Origin: Qipengyuania sp.
Lineage (GTDB): Bacteria > Pseudomonadota > Alphaproteobacteria > Sphingomonadales > Sphingomonadaceae
Assembly: GCA_019745075.1 (NCBI GenBank)
Contig: JAIETR010000054.1
Coordinates: 1 to 39,488, forward strand
Direction of reading: 5' to 3'
DNA length: 39,488 nucleotides
This document shows, in pieces, positions 38,592 through 39,488 of the stretch; the stretch's first letter is position 1; every line of letters starts with the position of its first letter. The position numbers and the translations under genes are program-made. The notes beneath the pieces were generated by a model, which searched no databases, was not told the DNA's origin, and was given only the letters and a program-made list of their open reading frames with translations.

Positions 38592-39488
38592 ATGCTGATG
38601 CTGACCCACCAGGCCCGCCTCGCCGCGCTGCGCGAGGAGCTGGCGAAGCGCGGGCTCGACGGCTTCGTGGTGCCGATCAGCGACGAGCACATGAGCGAAT
38701 ATGTCGGCGCCTATGCGCAGCGCCTGAAATGGCTGACCGGCTTCGGCGGCTCGGCGGGCACGGGGGTGGTGCTCGCCGGACCCGGTTATACCGGCAAGGG
38801 CGCGGCGATCTTCACCGACGGGCGCTACACAGTCCAGGTCCGCGATCAGGTGGACGGCAATCTGTTCGACTACCAGCCGGTGCCCGAGACCAGCCCGGCC
38901 AAATGGCTCGCCGAGCATGCGCCGGAAGGCGCGCGGATCGGCTATGACGCCTGGCTCCACGGCGTGGGCTGGGCCGAGGCGGCGGAAAAGCTGCTCGCGG
39001 CGAAGGGTATCGAGCTGGTGCCGCTGGCGGACAATCCGATCGATGCGGTGTGGGAGGACCGGCCGGCGCCCTCCGCCGCCCCGGCCGCGCCCTATTCCGA
39101 CCAGCTGGCTGGCCGCAACAGCGCCGACAAGCGCGCCGCCGTCGCCGACTGGCTCAAGGCCGGCGAATATGACGCCACCGTCGTCACCGCGCTCGATTCG
39201 GTCGCCTGGCTGCTCAACATTCGCGGCGTCGACGTGGCCAACACGCCGGTCGCGCTCAGCTATGTGGTGGTGCGGGCCGACGGCACCGCCGAGCTGTTCA
39301 TCGCGCCCGAGAAAGTGACCCCGGCGCTCACCCAGCACCTCGGCAACGCGGTGCGCGTGCGGCCGCGCGGCGAGTTCCGGCCCGCGCTGGCGGAGCTTGC
39401 GGGCAAGACCGTCGCGCTCGACCCGGCGCATGCGGTGGCGGGCATCTTCCATGCGCTCGAGGCGGCGGGGGCGAAGATCGTGCGCGCG
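38592..39488 (+). CDS. Xaa-Pro aminopeptidase (aminopeptidase P, M24B), 3' part outside window
   Basis: The visible 299 codons run open to the window end. They contain the two creatinase-like N-terminal domains of long aminopeptidases P. The first has LDGFVVPISDEHMSEYVGAYAQRL, WLTGFGGSAGTGVV and FTDGRYTVQVRDQVD. The second begins near residue 165, with VTALDSVAWLLNIRGVDVANTPV. The metal-binding pita-bread catalytic domain must lie beyond the window. The family removes N-terminal residues before proline. Two ATGs (38592 and 38598) are possible starts; the first follows GGAAGCGAAAGG about ten bases upstream. Confidence 0.92.
   Translation, partial: MLMLTHQARLAALREELAKRGLDGFVVPISDEHMSEYVGAYAQRLKWLTGFGGSAGTGVVLAGPGYTGKGAAIFTDGRYTVQVRDQVDGNLFDYQPVPETSPAKWLAEHAPEGARIGYDAWLHGVGWAEAAEKLLAAKGIELVPLADNPIDAVWEDRPAPSAAPAAPYSDQLAGRNSADKRAAVADWLKAGEYDATVVTALDSVAWLLNIRGVDVANTPVALSYVVVRADGTAELFIAPEKVTPALTQHLGNAVRVRPRGEFRPALAELAGKTVALDPAHAVAGIFHALEAAGAKIVRA

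Overview
The window is high-GC alphaproteobacterial DNA. A Caulobacter-type oxidative xylose (Weimberg) operon, a TonB-dependent receptor with an FRF C-terminus, lgt-midA coupling, a DUF1345 membrane protein and sphingomonad-style palindromic intergenic repeats all point to Sphingomonas or a close relative in Sphingomonadaceae. This placement is inferred from gene content and motif recall; no search was run. I saw no tRNA, rRNA, CRISPR array, transposase or integrase.

1-11701 is a xylan/hemicellulose locus. On the minus strand xylX-xylA-xylB-xylC and an exported acetylesterase (cut by the window start) form one tightly packed operon. It is divergent from an exported GH43 xylosidase. Facing the GH43 gene are a GH3 lipoprotein glycosidase and an exported GH5 glycanase. 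Near-identical LacI-type palindromes (core AGCGCT or AGCGTT) lie at the xylX/GH43, GH5 and GH3 promoters, so deacetylation, glycan cleavage and xylose oxidation are probably one regulon. Neither the repressor gene nor xylonate dehydratase (xylD) is in the window. A 47-codon scrap of a GH27 alpha-galactosidase lies between GH43 and GH5.

11702-17004: a gene-poor stretch with a probable protein remnant, a DUF1345 membrane protein, then leucine-catabolism genes (isovaleryl-CoA dehydrogenase and methylcrotonyl-CoA carboxylase beta subunit) separated by a NYN-domain nuclease-like gene that has its own promoter and a hairpin in its leader.

17005-26540 is housekeeping: lgt-midA on the minus strand; an acyl-CoA ligase coupled to glnD on the plus strand; then a TonB-dependent receptor and its terminator. 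26541-30544 holds a compound palindromic element, yggS, a divergent TenI/ThiE-like gene, a second palindromic element and ftsK.

30545-32398 is an accessory insertion directly behind ftsK: a complete PvuII-like type II restriction-modification system (endonuclease, controller protein, N4-cytosine methyltransferase) with two interdigitated divergent promoters. A small DUF6766-like membrane protein follows.

33101-39488 carries alanine dehydrogenase, a membrane diguanylate cyclase without the usual inhibitory site, a hot-dog thioesterase, an oligopeptidase B-like S9 peptidase and the N-terminal half of an aminopeptidase P, cut by the window end.
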